Shown: positions 10,265 through 24,920, counted from the stretch's first letter. The stretch is DNA of 64,000 nt from Halicephalobus mephisto (GCA_009193035.1 SWDT01000110.1:62001-126000), one strand, 5' to 3'. Numbers and translations: made by a program. Notes: generated by a model from the sequence alone, not told the origin.

Positions 10265-13200
10265 CTAGTTAAGATAGAAACCCTTTTGCAAAGTAGCACT
10301 GAGCAGTCGTTCCTTTAGGATCTCCTTCGAACTGTAGTCAGGGATCTTCAGATAGTGAACACAGGTATTCACCGAGGGATAAGCTCCATCGTCGCAATCG
10401 CCTTTACGCACTATCGTCAGAGGAGGATGAAGATTCGCAAGTCCTCCTAAAAGATCAAAATTACCTCTAGTCATTAACAGAAAACAGACCTGGTGGAAGC
10501 GAGGTGCAGCCAGTGGCGAATTGTAAGAAGCTTTTTCGTTCAGCTCCATTCATTTCGGCTAAGACTTGACAGAAACTCTTGAAGGTTGCTGATTGCTTAG
10601 TGTATCCATTTTTGGCAATAGCATGACGGAGAACCTCATCGAGGGTCCAACTTGGACTCTGATCACCACAGATTACAGTCAGCAGTTCTGATGGAGTAAA
10701 CAGAGACAAGGAACTCAATGGGCAGACAAGATTGAACCCTTCTCTCAAAGCATCAATTTGAGGTTTGATTCCCGAGTTCAAATGGAAATCCAAAACCTTC
10801 CCTACGTATTCATCCAAGTTTCTATAACCAACGACAACATTGGCACCATCTTCAATAAGCTCATGACCACGATACTGGAAAACACTGGATGGAGGATCAA
10901 CAACAAAGGTCAGATCGAGTTCTTCTAAAGTACATGTGGCATGTCCAACATCAAGTGTCAACTGTTCAATGAGATGATAGCGTTGTTGCCTGGACAAGGA
11001 ATGATCTTTGCAGATGTTATCACGTCTCTGAAGCAGATGTTTCAATTCGCCGATAAATCTAGCTTTCTCAGGATAAATCTGCTCAAAGTCAGTTAAGGTG
11101 AGTTCTCCATTCATATCATAGATGTCAGGATGCTGGAAAATCAAACGTTTCAAATCATACAATACGATATATAACTTACAATGCAAAGAAGCTTCAACAG
11201 CACAGGAGATAATGGAATGTCCACAATACGACCATCCTGAATGACCTTCCCAAGGAAGATACCGAGAATTTTGAAGAGTTGGCAAGCTCTCTCACTTTCC
11301 GCGGTATTAGGGGGGATAGGAGCAGGGAAGAGACCACCAGATCTGCGGACGTAATAACCAGGAGGCTTGCGATCTCCATCGAAAGAGACTTGTGGTTCCT
11401 CGCCCTTCTGTTGGAAATCATCGTGATCATCGCAAATCCAGATTGCTCGAGCTTTACGCTGAAACTCTGAAGCAACGAGGGCATAGAATTCAAGAGTTGG
11501 ACCGAGTCCCGTTCCTTCTTCTTCAACGTACTGAATCTCAAGAACACTCTTCCGAACAGCGTGGAATTTGAAAACTTCGATTGCTGTGTTGAACAGATCT
11601 TCTCCACGAGGAACCAAAATTCTTTCATGCTTCAACCGACCGATTCTGAAGTCACTATTATCATCTCGACGAGACGAAACCCCATTGTTCTGTGAATGAG
11701 CATTATCCAAGGATTCTTGAGCCCAAACTATACTTCTTGGCGTTCCAAAGGCAGTGGCCATTAGATAATTCCATCTTGTACTCAAACTGAACAGATGTTT
11801 GTGTTTCGTCAACATGAATTCACCCCATTCAGGTAGACTGTTAGCAGAGACCAGTAATGGATCATCTAGTTCTTGAGTAATCTTCTGGGTTAACTTCTCG
11901 CTGATCAAAGCATCGGGACCAACAGGAATATCGCAAATATCGATGAAGGCTTTCATGAAAGCTATTGCATCCAATGCACGATTTACAGGACTATCAATTC
12001 CTCCATCATTGAAGATAGCTTCAGGAGCTAAGAAGGTAGTTTCAACAGTAGATGGGTTCACTCCAGCAACTTCATATATAAGAGTAAATGTTGGTTCCCA
12101 GATCTTCGTGGAAGCATTTTTACCAGAGTACTTCTGCCATTCAGTCAGCATAAGAATTCTTTGAATGTAGAAGAGAATCTTGTGCTCATCGTCCAAGAGT
12201 TCAACTGTAGCGTTCTTGATGCCAGGGATATTGGGGCCACTGATGTAGAGTCGCAAATCACTAGGTTGAAGTTCGATAGTACCAGTAGTTGGGGCCAATT
12301 TGAGTCCAATCTCAGTCTTAAACAATTCCTCGTCAGGAATATTGGCAGACGGCAAAGCGACATCTTGAATCTGATTGACATTGTTACGACCCGGTCTTGG
12401 ATCAAAGACAGGGATCAAAGCAGAATATGTAGGTTTCAATGTAAAGTCATCATCCCAATGTCTGGAAGCTTTCTTGGTAGCTCTTGCACCACGATTCTGC
12501 CGGTCTGGGTCTTGACGACCGTGAGATGGGGCCAGCATTTCGTAGAAACGACGAGGGATTCCGAACTGGCGCAGAGTCAACCGAGCAGAATCAGAGCCAA
12601 CAGTTCTAAGAAGTACGCCTTCAACATCACCTCCCCAGATCATATTAGTGATATTCGGGGGATTGCTTCCATACGTACGATACACAAAACGTTCATTACC
12701 CATGTTCTGAGATTCTTCTGCAACAACGTGAGCGAGACTCTGACTGATCATTTCATCTATGCCTTCTTCATTCTCATCGGTGACTTCCTCATCATATTCC
12801 TCATTGAACATGATCTCATCTTCAATTTCCTCGTTATCGTCTCCAACTTCCAGAACATGACTCATAACAGTTCGTAGGGCATCAGCATAGCTCGGATACA
12901 CTCCAGGAGGAATACTTCCGGAAGGTGGAGCATTTCTAATGTTCATACTGACTGCATGCCCACCACCAGTCGACAAATGTTCAACCAAAGCTCTCTCAGC
13001 AGAAGGGGGTCCATCTTGACCAAATATGGTAGCGTAATTGCTCAACAAGTCGCTGTAAATGTCGTCCGTAGTGAACACGGTACCACTTGGAGTTGTAGGA
13101 GCATCTGATCCAAATTCATCATTGTCCCCATCATCCCCTTGATTCTGCTCATTGGCCACTTGATACACGTAATACTCATCGTCTTCAACGTCATTGATGT

Positions 13201-16200
13201 TTCCTTCTTGCACTTCATCTTCTTCATTGAACAGTTCTTGAGAAGACGAATCAGGGGCCCAACGACGATGCCGAGGAACAGAATTCTCACCCTCAGTCTC
13301 TGTTCTTCTAGTTCCACCAGAAGCCGAAGAACTTACTGATCCTCGACTTTGAGAAGCACTTGGTCCAGAATCCACTGATCGTCTTGTAGTCGAAAGTACT
13401 GGATGAGATCCACCTCCGAATGTACTCGCAGCAACAGAAGGAGTCAGATTTTGCTCATTATTAGCGGGTTCTGGAGTATGTGATGGGGATTGTTCATCGC
13501 CGACCTCAGGAATACGTTCATCAAACAACCGAGCTCGGGACAAAAGGTTTTCCAGAGATGACGTTTGATGTTGTAAGGATTCAGCGCTAGCAGCTTGATT
13601 TGTAGCTGCAACAGATTTCCGGGCACGCTTCTCATCAAACAAGTTAGTTGTAGACATTGATTTCTGAGAAATTGTACTTGTCGCAGAGCTCGTTGGAACT
13701 GAAGAGGATTCGGCGGAACTAGGACCAGGAAGTTCAGGATTAATTCGAGTTGGTTTCACTTGATTGATTAGAATACCAACATCGTAAACACCATTGGATC
13801 CATAATTGACAGTCTCCATTTTCCCAGAATCCCACATGATTCTCACTTTTCCATTACTCTCATCGTTTACTGCTCGACCAAACAGACAGTCTTCAGGGAG
13901 ATTCGGCACTGATGAAAGATTCTTGACCATATATCCAGCAAGAAGTTTTGGGAAGCCCTTTTCAGTCTTAAAATCTGGCTTTGGACGACTGAATGCATCA
14001 ACAAGTTTTGGAAATGGTCGAATAATAGGAACATGTAATGCAGGTGGAGAGGGAAATCTGAGTCGGTGAGTCATTCCATCATTATCACCACGACGATCCT
14101 TTAGAGGAATTGGGGGACTTGAATTATCTAGAGGACCAATGGGATTCGGGATATCGGTCTTTTCCGATTTCTTCCTAATACGTTGCTTCACCTTTTCAAT
14201 CTTACTTCGAGAAGACCCGGCATCAACAGCAGCAGAAGTTCGTTCACGAGGACTATTGAGAGGGTTCACTTGAGTTGTGGTAAAATTATCAGCTCCATAT
14301 GGAGATAGAGAAGCACGAAGAGCCGCTTTGTGGCTGGCGTAAGAGTTGTCATCAGAAACTCCACTAGGACGACCATGTTTGTAGGCCCAATGATGCTGAT
14401 TCGCAATCCCTTTACTACCTGCACCATATTTAGTTCCTTCTTGACGATACACTCGTGATACAGACAAATGAGGCAACGATTCGCTCTGAAAAGGTGGAAA
14501 TCAGTATGTAAAGGGAAAGGAAAAAACCCACCACTCCATCAACAACATGCCCATAGAGCTCAAATCCACTCAAAGATAGGTAACGAGTTTTGCCGCTCGA
14601 ATTATATCCTTGTTGCACGATTCTAAAGTACCGGAAAGGAATATCTACATTCGCTTCCACTTTCCAAGAAGCAGTATCGCCACCGTAACTCAGTGACTCA
14701 TCATTGACATGGCGTGAAATGACGTACCAACGTCGATTGTCAGAAGATCCCTCAAACGTCCAAGATCGTAAAGCCGACCGACTATATCCCGTAGCATGTC
14801 TGAGAGTGTAGACCTTCGGATAGACATAGAGACCGAGATCGAATGTGAAGTGAGCTCCTTTGACATCACTCGTATGGCAATTGGAAGGGTTATAATTCCG
14901 ACTAAAGATCTCCTCAGCAGCATCAAATGGCATATGACGTCCATCACAACTTGAAACTTTAATCAATCCACAAGCAGCCGGGTTTTCCCATTTCTCTTCA
15001 TTGTATCCATTGGTGCCGATGTAGAAAACGATTCCATTCGTATCAAGATCTTTCTGATATTCAAACACCATTTCCTTTTTGTTCTTCTTCAATTCCAGGG
15101 TCTGTCGGACAAACTGTAAGGTGCTTCGTTCAGCATCGAACCAAAACTTGGATAGCATTTGAAGTAAATAATGCTTGATGTGAGCAGCACTGCAAAGTGG
15201 GTCTGCCTTCATTCGACGACCTGTGCGATTGATCAATTTCTGTTGCAACCAGTGTTTGGGATTCGCTTGTTCTAATTGGAAACGAAAACGCTTAGTGAGC
15301 AGCTTCATGCCAGTAACAGTCCCATTTGGTTTGTCATATCGGATCACAGATAATTTCTCCAAGGCTTCCATAACGAGTACTAACTTACGAGCAATTGTGA
15401 ACATTACTTGGTCCCCACCAAAGACTCTTTTAAAAATACATGATATTTGTCCATTTGGTTCCTGAACACAGTGAGCAAGACCATAACAAAGTGCATCTAC
15501 AATGCCTGAATGAGCGATTTCAAATATCGAAAGAGAATTATCGGTGATTAAAGCATCTCTGACTTGCTCGAGGTTATTATAAAGCTTTCGTTCAACTTGA
15601 ACCCGATCAGTTTTTCTTGCCGAAGTAATTTCATTATAGAGTTCAATAATGGCCTCGGAATTGGCTCGGAGGGCTCGAAGTTCACTTCTCATGTTGTTCT
15701 TGCAATCTTTCAAATAATTCTCCCAAAGATCTATTGCGACCTCCTTCACTTTGCCGTTCCGAGTAACCTTCTTAACCCGAGATGAGGAAGCAGCTGTTTG
15801 AGGTACCCATCCAGTAGCAAAAATAGTGGGCAAAGTGACATCACCAACAAAAGTCTCGACTGTGTCTGAGTCGAAGTAATAAGAAAATCCAGGTGTGAGG
15901 TAATGAATTCTCAATGCAGTACCAGGAGCGTCATTGTGGAGAATATCAATCCTTGTCCCAGTTGGACAAACCACATTCCAGTCAGCAAACCCAATGCAGT
16001 TGTTGGTGCGTACTTCAAAGATCTCTTGTAGTTCAACTTCCCGGGCTTCGTTCTTGGCAAATGTAAAGTCTTGGATGAACTTTCTACGATTCTCTTCTGT
16101 ATCCGTCATTCCGTTCTCAGTCAAGAACAGTCTAGTTTGTCCAATCTTACGGTCAAGAAAGTACGCAGCCGTTCCATCGGAGTTTAACTGAATGCAGACG

Positions 16201-18462
16201 TAGTCACACCAGATGTAGGTAATGCCTTCAACAAACAATATTCTCCAATCATGCCACTGGAAATTCTTGATGCCGGATTCAATTCTCGTAGGACCACTCG
16301 GCTTAATTGATCCTGAAAGAACACTTGATGTCGCTTCAGCAATCAAGTTATCTGCAATGACTCCAGCTGCAGCAGTAGTGGAGTCGGAGTTGTAAATGGT
16401 AACCGGAACAGCAGTAGAATCCTCCAAGTTCTCGAGAACCGTGCTGGATGGGCCAGCAGACGATGGCCCCGGAGTAGATGCTGCAGACGTCTCATTTCTA
16501 ATTGAAGCAGGAGAGGGATTCACAGCGCGTTCAATGTTGAGAGACTCTTCATCCTCCTCATCCAAGATCTCTTGAGCGATCATTTCCACTTTTTCGTGAA
16601 CTCCAAGTCGAACTATTTGTTCACGCCAAAAATCAAGGTCTCTTTCAAGTAAATTCTTCATCATGCATAGAACTTGTTCACGTACTTCAGCATCATCATC
16701 TCTATCAATCGTTGTTTCCAGCATTCCCAGGAAGTTCTCCGCAAACTCATTATTGAAATTATCTTGCGTGGTGAGGAATCTCAAGTTATCTGATGGTAAG
16801 TGGGAGATACATTTCCTCATCAGTGACAGAGAAGACCGTCTAATACCAGAGACGAATGCAGTCTTATTGACGTTACAGAGAATAGGTACAAGTTGAGCGA
16901 ATATGGAGTTGAAAAGTGTGGCATCAACTGGAGAAATCTCTGGAATCGAATTCTGCTTTGTCAATGGACTCTCCAGTAATCTGGCAACTTGCTTGTGGCC
17001 TTCCTCATGGCGTTCTCGAGCTTTCTCCAACGGTGTCTTTCCTTCCTCATCACGGAGTTCAGGATTAGCCCCGTTTTGTAACAACAAACGAGCAATCTCG
17101 AAACGACCAAATATCGCAGCATAATGGAGAGATGACGACCGAGTTCCTCCATCAACGTTAGCTCCACTGTCAAGCAAGAACTTTGCCATTTCAACTGTTC
17201 CAAAAGCAGCTACCCAATTAAGTAGTGACTGACCAACATCGTCAGTGTAATTCACATCAACAGCTGAAGATTCAACCGCTTTCTTGAAAGACGGAAAATC
17301 TTTGTTTCGAATACATTCAATAATCTGAAACACCGAACTTTACAAAACTCTACATTCTGAAAATCACCTGTTTGTGTTTCTGAGTAAATTTCGGGGACAA
17401 AGTTGTATCTAGTTGTTTCCCACTGGAATCCTTCTTCACAATGGAGCTTCTTCCCTCACATATCAACCCTAGGATCATCCCAGTCAAACGAAGACCGTCC
17501 ATAACACAACGTTCATCTTTGCCTGTCATGACTGCTTTCAACACCGGAACCAGCTTCGGGGACCTAACAACCATGTCCGTAGCATTGGCAGATCCTCGGC
17601 AAAGATTACTGAGCAATGAGAGAACAATTGAAATGAAGGAGATCGGTTTTTCAGAAAGAACATATTTGTCATTGTCATCTGCTTCAATAATCAACCCCAA
17701 AAGCAATTCAACCAGCTCGCATTTGTTGACAAACTCAAATGGATCCACAGACTTCCGGAGGAATCGATCAACAACAGCGGCAATACTTCTCAGAGCGCTT
17801 TCAGACACTCGCAAGTCAGTATGCTTCAATAACTGCCCAAGAGTGACACTGTAGTCAGATTTGACGGCATCATCGGGCTCAATCTTACTGCACAATCGGG
17901 TAATCACCGTCATCGCCGATCTTAAAGTGTCCTTGTGAATGACATTGGCATAATCTTTTACGAGAGAAAGAATTTGGGAAAATCCACCCGCTTCATACAC
18001 CAAACCGGTTTCCCTCTGACATATGTGTTCCAAAACCTTGACACATTGCTCGACGAGCTCTCTGTTGGTAGTTTCATCGGCAGACATTAACGATACTCGA
18101 TCACAAATGGCTTTTACTGCTCCATCAACAGCGGTAATCCTTCTTGAGCATTCATTTGAAACTTCCATATAATAAGTCACAGCTCTTGCAGCAGCTTCAA
18201 GAACGTTCACCGGAGCCGTTACATCGAGGAATATACGGCAGAGAGCAGGGATAAACTGACGAGGAGGGCAATTCTCAAAACATCTATCAACATTGTCGCT
18301 CATAAGTAATGCCATGCATAAATGCTCCAAGGCAGGAAGCTAAAAGTTTACTTTCATATATTTACTGAAAACCAAAATTACCTGTAAATCCCTATCACCC
18401 GTGTCTATCCATTCCAGTAAGGTATTAAAGTCAACACCACCGTCAAGTTCGCTATCGCCCAT
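10265..18462 (-). CDS. hecd-1: HECT-type E3 ubiquitin ligase HECD-1 (HECTD1 orthologue)
   Basis: Six exons (18462-18382, 18339-17368, 17324-14532, 14485-11180, 11132-10490, 10446-10265) sum to exactly 2,659 codons (2,658 aa), close to animal HECTD1. Order: armadillo-like helical N-terminus (residues 1-350); ankyrin repeats (about 375-470, e.g. [20 protein letters not shown]); SUN/F5-8-like domain (about 1120-1280, ending [12 protein letters not shown]); MIB/HERC2-like segment (about 1480-1525, [21 protein letters not shown]); long Ser-rich and acidic linker (about 1830-1860); HECT domain (about 2240-2658). The catalytic cysteine is in [12 protein letters not shown], about residue 2593, followed by PPLTIVRK and a C-terminus LQKGFYLN. 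It transfers ubiquitin from an E2 to substrates. All introns are 40-60 bp. No break was found. Confidence 0.96.
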
Positions 18463-20137
18463 GACGTGGTATCTGAAAATCGGTCTTCAATTCAAAAATT
18501 CAGCAACAACAAACTGAGTAAATGGTCAGGTGACGCAATAACACGAGTTGAACGAAAAGCAAGTGGTATAATTAACAAAGTTTGGATTTTGACATATTTC
18601 GAAAAACAAATCAATAAAGAATTTAATGTCAAAACAAGCGCGAAAATGCACGTAAATTGAAAACGAAAGAAGCGAGAATATAGGAGATAGTTAAGGAAAA
18701 GATGATTTAAGTGTATCTCCAATCCGCACGACTCAAAAATAATAATCAATTGGGAATGGAATCGCTATCTATATCGATAAAGAGCAGTAATACTTTAGAA
18801 AACAGGGGTTTCTTCCTAATTACGCTGTCACTATGGGAAACGCTCAAAGTTTTCAACAGATCTATCTTCACTCAAATATCTACGGCTAAACCCTGTGACA
18901 TGAGGTTCTAGTTGGGAAGTACACTCACGTAAAATGTCTAGTGGTTTATCCAGATAAATATAAAATGGCCAAACATCAAGAGTCTAGGCTGGATACTGGA
19001 ACCCTTTCTATACATTCATTCCGTAAAATCTAAGTCTGAACAGAACGACGCACTTTCTCTGATTTGACGGTGCTATTTTCGCGCAAATTTTCATCGAAGC
19101 AAAAGTAGAGGAGCTACGACCGATCAATTCTCTAACTGTGGAAGACGGACACTCCTAGTGCTGTTGCGACGGACATAGTGAGAAAAAACGGGCAGCCGCA
19201 CATACAATTTCAGCAGAAATAGTACTGAAAACTGGAGGGGGAAAAGACAAGATGACAAACAGCTGAGACAAGAAAGCCGGGTGGTTTTTGATTTTGTGCG
19301 CAACAAATCTCTTAATGGTTAATCGGGATAAAGAAGCTCGGTCAAAAACAACTATCTTAACTCAAGATGAGGGTTCAAAAACGTGAGTTGTTGACTAATC
19401 GCTCTCAAAAGATACGCAGATATAGAAGTTAGTATAACACAGGGAAGGAAGAGGTAACTAAACCGGAATCCATCTTAGCGAAACTCATATATGAATCGAC
19501 AATCTATTGGCTTCCTAGTGTTCCAGTTTATTTAATCAGCATTTTTCGCGGTCACAAAATCAGTAAAACCCGTTCCCGATATGTGGAGAGTTATCACGTG
19601 AAGAGCGAAAGAAGCTAGCACGGGCCGGGCCAAAGATCCCGGCACTGAGGAAAATTAGCCGAGTCTCGATCGACCTATACGAATCTCGTAAATATAGACC
19701 GACTTTCCACAATTTCAAAGATAAATGAGTAAATTCGGAGCGAGTAAATGGAAAAAACAAGGTGATATAACAAACAGAACAAGTTTCGAAATACCGCGGG
19801 AAGTCACTGATCGTTAGTTTATTGAACATCAAATTCAAATTTTCGTTGCAGGATCCGGGTTCAAACAATGATGGAGTTTGTTCATTTGAAATATTTCCGT
19901 TCTTTGATGTTTAAATCTACAAATGTTCATTATTTCAGGGCAATAATAAAAATTCAGTTGAGATGAAGACTTTGTGACAAAACTTGTTGTTCTGTAATAC
20001 CAAGAGAATTACGAATTTTTTCGAATTTTCAATTTGAATTAATTCAAATAAAAAACTAGAAATTGACGACTTTGACAGCTAATTACAGTCTTTTTCTTTA
20101 ATTTTTATTCCCTGATATTTTTCAAATTTCAATTTTT
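18463..20137. other. Upstream region of hecd-1
   Basis: 1.7 kb between the hecd-1 start and the 3' end of the first tandem receptor. A TTTTCAG lies just upstream of the hecd-1 ATG (ATACCACGTC-ATG) and may be a trans-splice acceptor. The segment 19,030-19,850 is less AT-rich than its surroundings; short ORFs there lack coding support. A promoter function is inference. Confidence 0.4.
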
Positions 20138-22224
20138 TTAGCTTAAGCCATTGTCTGGGAACGGTACATCGAATACATTAAAGATTTCGTTGACAGTCCG
20201 GATATTCTTCTTGTCTCTCACAATGAATTCGGAGACGCTGATCATCTTCAATAATGAAGCTTGCCTTGGGGCGTAGTTGGAAATCCTCATCTCTCTGACA
20301 TAGTATTCATGTAATTCATTGGATGCTTTACAAATAATTTCATCAGCTAATTTGTGTGTCGACGGCGATATATCATCAATTTCTAAAACACCTTGACTAT
20401 AATCTTTGTCATCACAAAAACAAACTATACCAAAGCACGACCACAAAATGATCTGAGAGACGTAACAAAATTCGAACATAGTCATCCTCAGTCGTTTCAT
20501 AGGGATCGTTAAACATTGAATTTTCTCTTTCAATGGATTCAGGAGATTGTTGATCACATCTTGTTGTTGTGGTGTCTTCCCTGGTATATTAAATTTAATA
20601 TTGGCTGCGTCGACGGAATGTTTGTCGTCGACTAGCATCCTTGTGTCATTGATGTCGTCCCCGAAGAATTCTATAGTCATATAGCTTCTTTCGATGTGAT
20701 GAAACACGCTCCAGAAATGTTTGAAAAGCAGAAACTACAAAATAAATGTTTGTTTATATTTTGCTGGCTTTAGTAATTTACGCCTATTTTGCAGAAAATC
20801 ACGTAAGTGCAGAGTGGAGTTTGTCAGTTAATTAAGTTATTTATAAATAAAAATTACTCAATCAGCAATCGAAAGAATAAAATTTATTTGCAAAATGAAT
20901 TCATCCATGAGATTCGGATTGAGATAGTGACTACTGAATTTTTAATTAAAATTAATTTATTCACTGTCTTATTTTGAATCTTGTTGACGGCTTTCAATCT
21001 TTGAGAACTACAATGTGAATCATATTCTAACTGTTGAGTTTCCGGAAATTAAAGGATAAATCAAAAAGGTGACGACGATTGGAGGGGTTTTCGAACTTTA
21101 GGATATAAGAGAATATTTTAGGATTACAGTTTTCATTAAAATAGATTTACAGAGTCAAATTAGAATTGGGATTGGACAGTATACGGAAATACTTCCTTTA
21201 TAAGTCAAAGTAATGAAAGCAACGTATAAAAGGTTACTATAATAAATCATCAAAAAATTTCATAAAATCACGTTTTTAGAATAAACACGAAAATCGGCGA
21301 TGAAATGTTACAAAACATCCTAAACTGAATATTGTTGAACTCCAATAACTATTGATTGTATTTTCATCGAAAAACACCAATGAATAAGTAGTAATTTTGA
21401 TCGCAGTTTAGAAGTACATTAATTTTTTACATAAAATTTATCTTACCTTCTCCTTAGACGGCAATTGACCAAAGTAGTCGTAATGCATCGTCAACTCGGC
21501 AATTTGAATCAAATATTGTTCGAAAAATTCGTGTTTAGCAATAGCATTGAGCTCTGTAAAATTTGTGACTGCTCCTTTGGGTCTTAGTAAATCCAGAAAT
21601 ACATTCATATGAACAGATAGTCGCAACGTCATATGTGCTCCTAGTTCCAGAGGTGGAGGTACATTTTTCTGAAAATCAGACGGATTATGTGCCTTTAGTT
21701 AACGACTTACTAAGTAAATATTTTGGACTGCATCATGAGCATTCGTAAAATCTTTCGGCTTGATTACGGGCACAGACATTGTCGTGATATTTTTCTCCCC
21801 TTTAGACTGATCGTTTTCACCTTTGTTTTCGGGATTTTCGATCTTCATGCCGATTCTGATGCATTTCTTCAGCCTACAATAACGACAAAGAGGTTTCCCC
21901 GGGACTGAAATGATTAATAAATAACTAAAACTGAATACAAAGGACATACTTTTTTGAGTGACATCACAGTTCCCAGCTCCTCTCTGACATCGATAAACAG
22001 TCGTAGATTTGATAGATCTACGGAAAAAAGCAGCACAAGCTCTAAATGATATTTGATATAGGGACTTTAGGTCAAATATTCATTTACCTGCAAGCATTTA
22101 CTTGGAAATGAAGACCCCTCGCAGGTTGTCCACATACTAAACATGGCTCTAAAATCAAGGAAGATCCAGATTCTGCAGGTTCATCTTCCATAGGTTCAGG
22201 TGGGGAATCTGCATTTTCAATCAT
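20138..22224 (-). CDS. Divergent nematode nuclear hormone receptor (SupNR), tandem copy A
   Basis: Six exons (22224-22088, 22041-21950, 21904-21711, 21668-21447, 20734-20431, 20382-20138) give 397 aa. The DNA-binding domain (about residues 30-105) reads CLVCGQPARGLHFQVNACR / ACAAFFRRS / VYRCQRG / PLCRYCRLKKCIRIGM, with the CRACAAFFRR P-box of the nematode-expanded NHR class. The ligand-binding domain begins at LFKHFWSVFHHIERSY and ends PFPDNGLS. It is a sequence-specific nuclear transcription factor by family; ligand and targets are unknown. The phase-1 intron after SCFG is shared with copies B and C. Intron 4 (712 bp) is the only long one. The frame is open upstream of ATG 22224 but with no earlier ATG. 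Confidence 0.88.
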
Positions 22225-23333
22225 CTTAATCTCGTATCTTCCGTGGAGCGATTGAAAATATTCACCGAATTGGCGTGATGGTCTCCTTGACAAAATATAT
22301 GCGAAAGAAATAAAAATGTGCTCAACCGCCCTTCGAAGCCAGTCAGTCAGGAGAACTAGAGTCTGGCGAGTCAGAAACGGAACACATTGATGACATAAAG
22401 TGTTGAAAGTGTGCTCGGTGGCCGATGTTTTTGTGCTCTTCTTGTGTCTTTTATATATTGTTGTTGCGGATCAAGGGAAACAAAGCACAGGAAACAGAAA
22501 CGGACAAATACTATCGTTTGCTCCCGAGCATAGTTATTTTATCATTTAAAACATTTAAGTGAGTATATTAGTACTAAATTACCTTGACACAAGTTTTTAG
22601 AATTCGAGTTTTTAAATTTTTGTTCTAGTTTCTGTGTTTTAAAATATTTCAGAAATTCTTATGGGATTCAAAAAGTTGATTTTTTTGAGAGTTCAGAAAG
22701 TTTCAGAATCGTTCATTGGATTCTAGAAAGTTTTATGAGTCTGAAGATTTCCATATAATTTTGAAAGATTCTAAACTCTATAATATTTTCAAAAGTTTCA
22801 GGACCTTTCATTGGCTTTTGGAAATTTTCAGAAATTTTCATCAGATGTTAATAATTATTATCTATAGGTGTGGTTAAAACATTGTCTTCATGCGAATTTC
22901 TGAAATTTTCTAGAACTTTCACGTTTCATGATTTCAGATACTGATTCTAATATTCTGAAAGAATCTAGGAAGTTCCGGAAATCTCTTGGAATTTTATTTT
23001 GATAAATACAAATATAAAAATCAGAAATTGATATTGTTCTAAAATTTTTTCAACATAAATTTTCAAAATATTTTTAAAACTCAAAATTCGAGATTTTAGA
23101 TGTTGACTATAAATTTATATTAGATTCCGGGAGATTTTAGAATCCTTTAAGGAAGTCTAGTTTTGTTAAATGTTAAAACCCCTCAGATATGGTGAATTTT
23201 GACATCTATGACATATGTAATTTTCTTCTGTTTATTTGTACACACGTAATATAATTCCTGCTATCAAAGCAATCTAAGCTATCCTTTTAATTTTAAAAGA
23301 ACATTAGAGGTATAAAAAAGTAAAATTTTCCGT
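22225..23333. other. Intergenic, receptor A to receptor B
   Basis: The first 300 bp are ordinary promoter-like DNA with a TATATATTG near 22,452. The rest (22,560-23,170) is filled with HSE-like repeat. No gene was seen. Confidence 0.5.
22560..23170. repeat. Dispersed HSE-like repeat block
   Basis: Successive degenerate units of the form TTCTNGAA/GAAnTTTC, e.g. GGATTCTAGAAAGTTTTATG, TTTCTAGAACTTTCACG and GAATCTAGGAAGTTCCGGAA. It lies between receptor copies A and B. Confidence 0.7.
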
Positions 23334-24920
23334 CTATTGCATGAGTTCTGATTCGAAAAAATCGTTTTCAAGAACATCAAACACTTTAGCCATGATCATC
23401 ATATCTTTTTTGCTTCTGATGATGAATTCAGTTACTGCAATCAGTTTCAGAAGGGCAGCATGTCTGGCAGCATAGTTTGAAATGTGCATTTCGTAAACGT
23501 AGTGATTGTGGAGTTCGTTCGCGTTCCTCTCCATCACTTCTTCAGCTATTTTGTAGGTTGATGGAAGTAATCCACTAATTTCTAGAAATTTAAGTTATTG
23601 TTTACATTAAACATTGGAAGTACTAACCGAAACATGACCAGAGAATATGTTGAGTCATATAGGCGAGTTCATATGCAGTTGGCCTTAAGGTCTTCATAGG
23701 AATAAGGAAGTGATTGAAAACTCTATCCCTGATCGGCTCAAATAGTTTTAGGACATTTTCCATTTCCTTCTTCCCGAATTCTATGATTTTAAGCTTGGAT
23801 AAGTCCATGTCTACAGCTTTCTTATCGTCGACCAAGAACCTGTAATCGTTGACTTCCGTCCCAAACACCTGGATTGACTGATATCCGCGTTCAATCTGTT
23901 GGAATGTTGGCCAGAAACGTTTAAATATTGGCCACTGAAAATCCAAGAATGACTAATGTTTAATTGACGAAATAACTAACCTTATCACAATCTGGTAAAT
24001 TAGCAAAGTAGTTACATGAAGTAACTAATTCAGTAAGTTTAATTAAGTAGTCTTCTTGGAATCTCATTCCACAATCAGCTCCTATTTCAGTCACTACTTG
24101 AATTTCCCCGATTTTCGGAGCTAACGAATTCAAGAATTTGGAAACACTAGCACACATACGTTGCATTGAAGTTAACGTTACCCCAGAAGGCAGATTGCTA
24201 ATATTCGACCGATTTTGCAAGATGGATTCTTTGACTATTGCTACCAGAGGCTGTGAGTTATATATGAGTCTTTTTCCTTCAATTCTGATTTCACTTCTTC
24301 CCAGAGCTTTTGACCAGTTTTGAACTTGTGTGGATTCTGTTGGAGAGCAGCTGAAGGGACTGCTATTACTGCTTTCCAAGGAAGGAATCGATTCAGATTC
24401 GATCCTCATCCCGACACTTGTGCATTTCTTCATCCTACAGTATCTACAGAGAGGCTTTCCTTTGACTTTTACTGTTAGATCACATCTCCCAGTTCCTCTC
24501 TGACATCTGTAGACAAGTTTCGACTTTGTCGATCTACGGAAGAATGCAGCACAAGCTCTGAACAGTACTAGGTCAAATGAGTTTGGCTTTAGAGTTCCCT
24601 TACCTACAAGAATTGACTTGAAAGTGAAGTCCTTTAGCTACTCCACCACAGACCAAACAAGGTTCATTTGATTGACCAGAAGTGTTCTTCTCGTTATTAT
24701 CGATTTCTATTTCTTCATCTTCATACTCTTCATAGGTTTGATTGGTGTTCATAGGCAAAGTCAGTTCTTGACATGGTTGTGGGTCGAGACTATTTTCAGA
24801 AGATAAATTAGTCAAGAAGATCTGTGCTGGCTTCATCGGAGTTAATGTTGTATAGGTCGGCTCAGCACCATAATGAGAAGAAACAACAATGACATCGGAC
24901 ATCTCCTCTCCGAATGACAT
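23334..24920 (-). CDS. Divergent nematode nuclear hormone receptor (SupNR), tandem copy B
   Basis: Four exons (24920-24604, 24557-23981, 23934-23628, 23581-23334) give 482 aa. An acidic N-terminus (TYEEYEDEEIEIDN, about residues 65-80) precedes the DNA-binding domain: CLVCGGVAKGLHFQVNSCR, ACAAFFRRSTKSKLVYRCQR, GKPLCRYCRMKKCTSVGM. In A and C an intron splits the second zinc finger; here the frame runs straight through (CDLTVKVKGKPLCRYC), so an intron was lost in B or gained elsewhere. The ligand-binding domain starts WPIFKRFWPTFQQIERGYQS. It has the same phase-1 CFG|E intron as A and C. It is presumably a transcription factor; the ligand is unknown. Confidence 0.9.

Noticed and set aside
12161..12877. 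Plus-strand 238-aa ORF antisense to hecd-1
   Set aside because: It lies fully inside a long hecd-1 exon whose minus-strand frame is conserved; its own sequence shows no domain or splice signals.
19840..19870. CCGGGTTCAAACAAT resembling a tRNA T-loop/B-box
   Set aside because: No acceptor-stem pairing, D-arm or anticodon arm at the right distance could be built.
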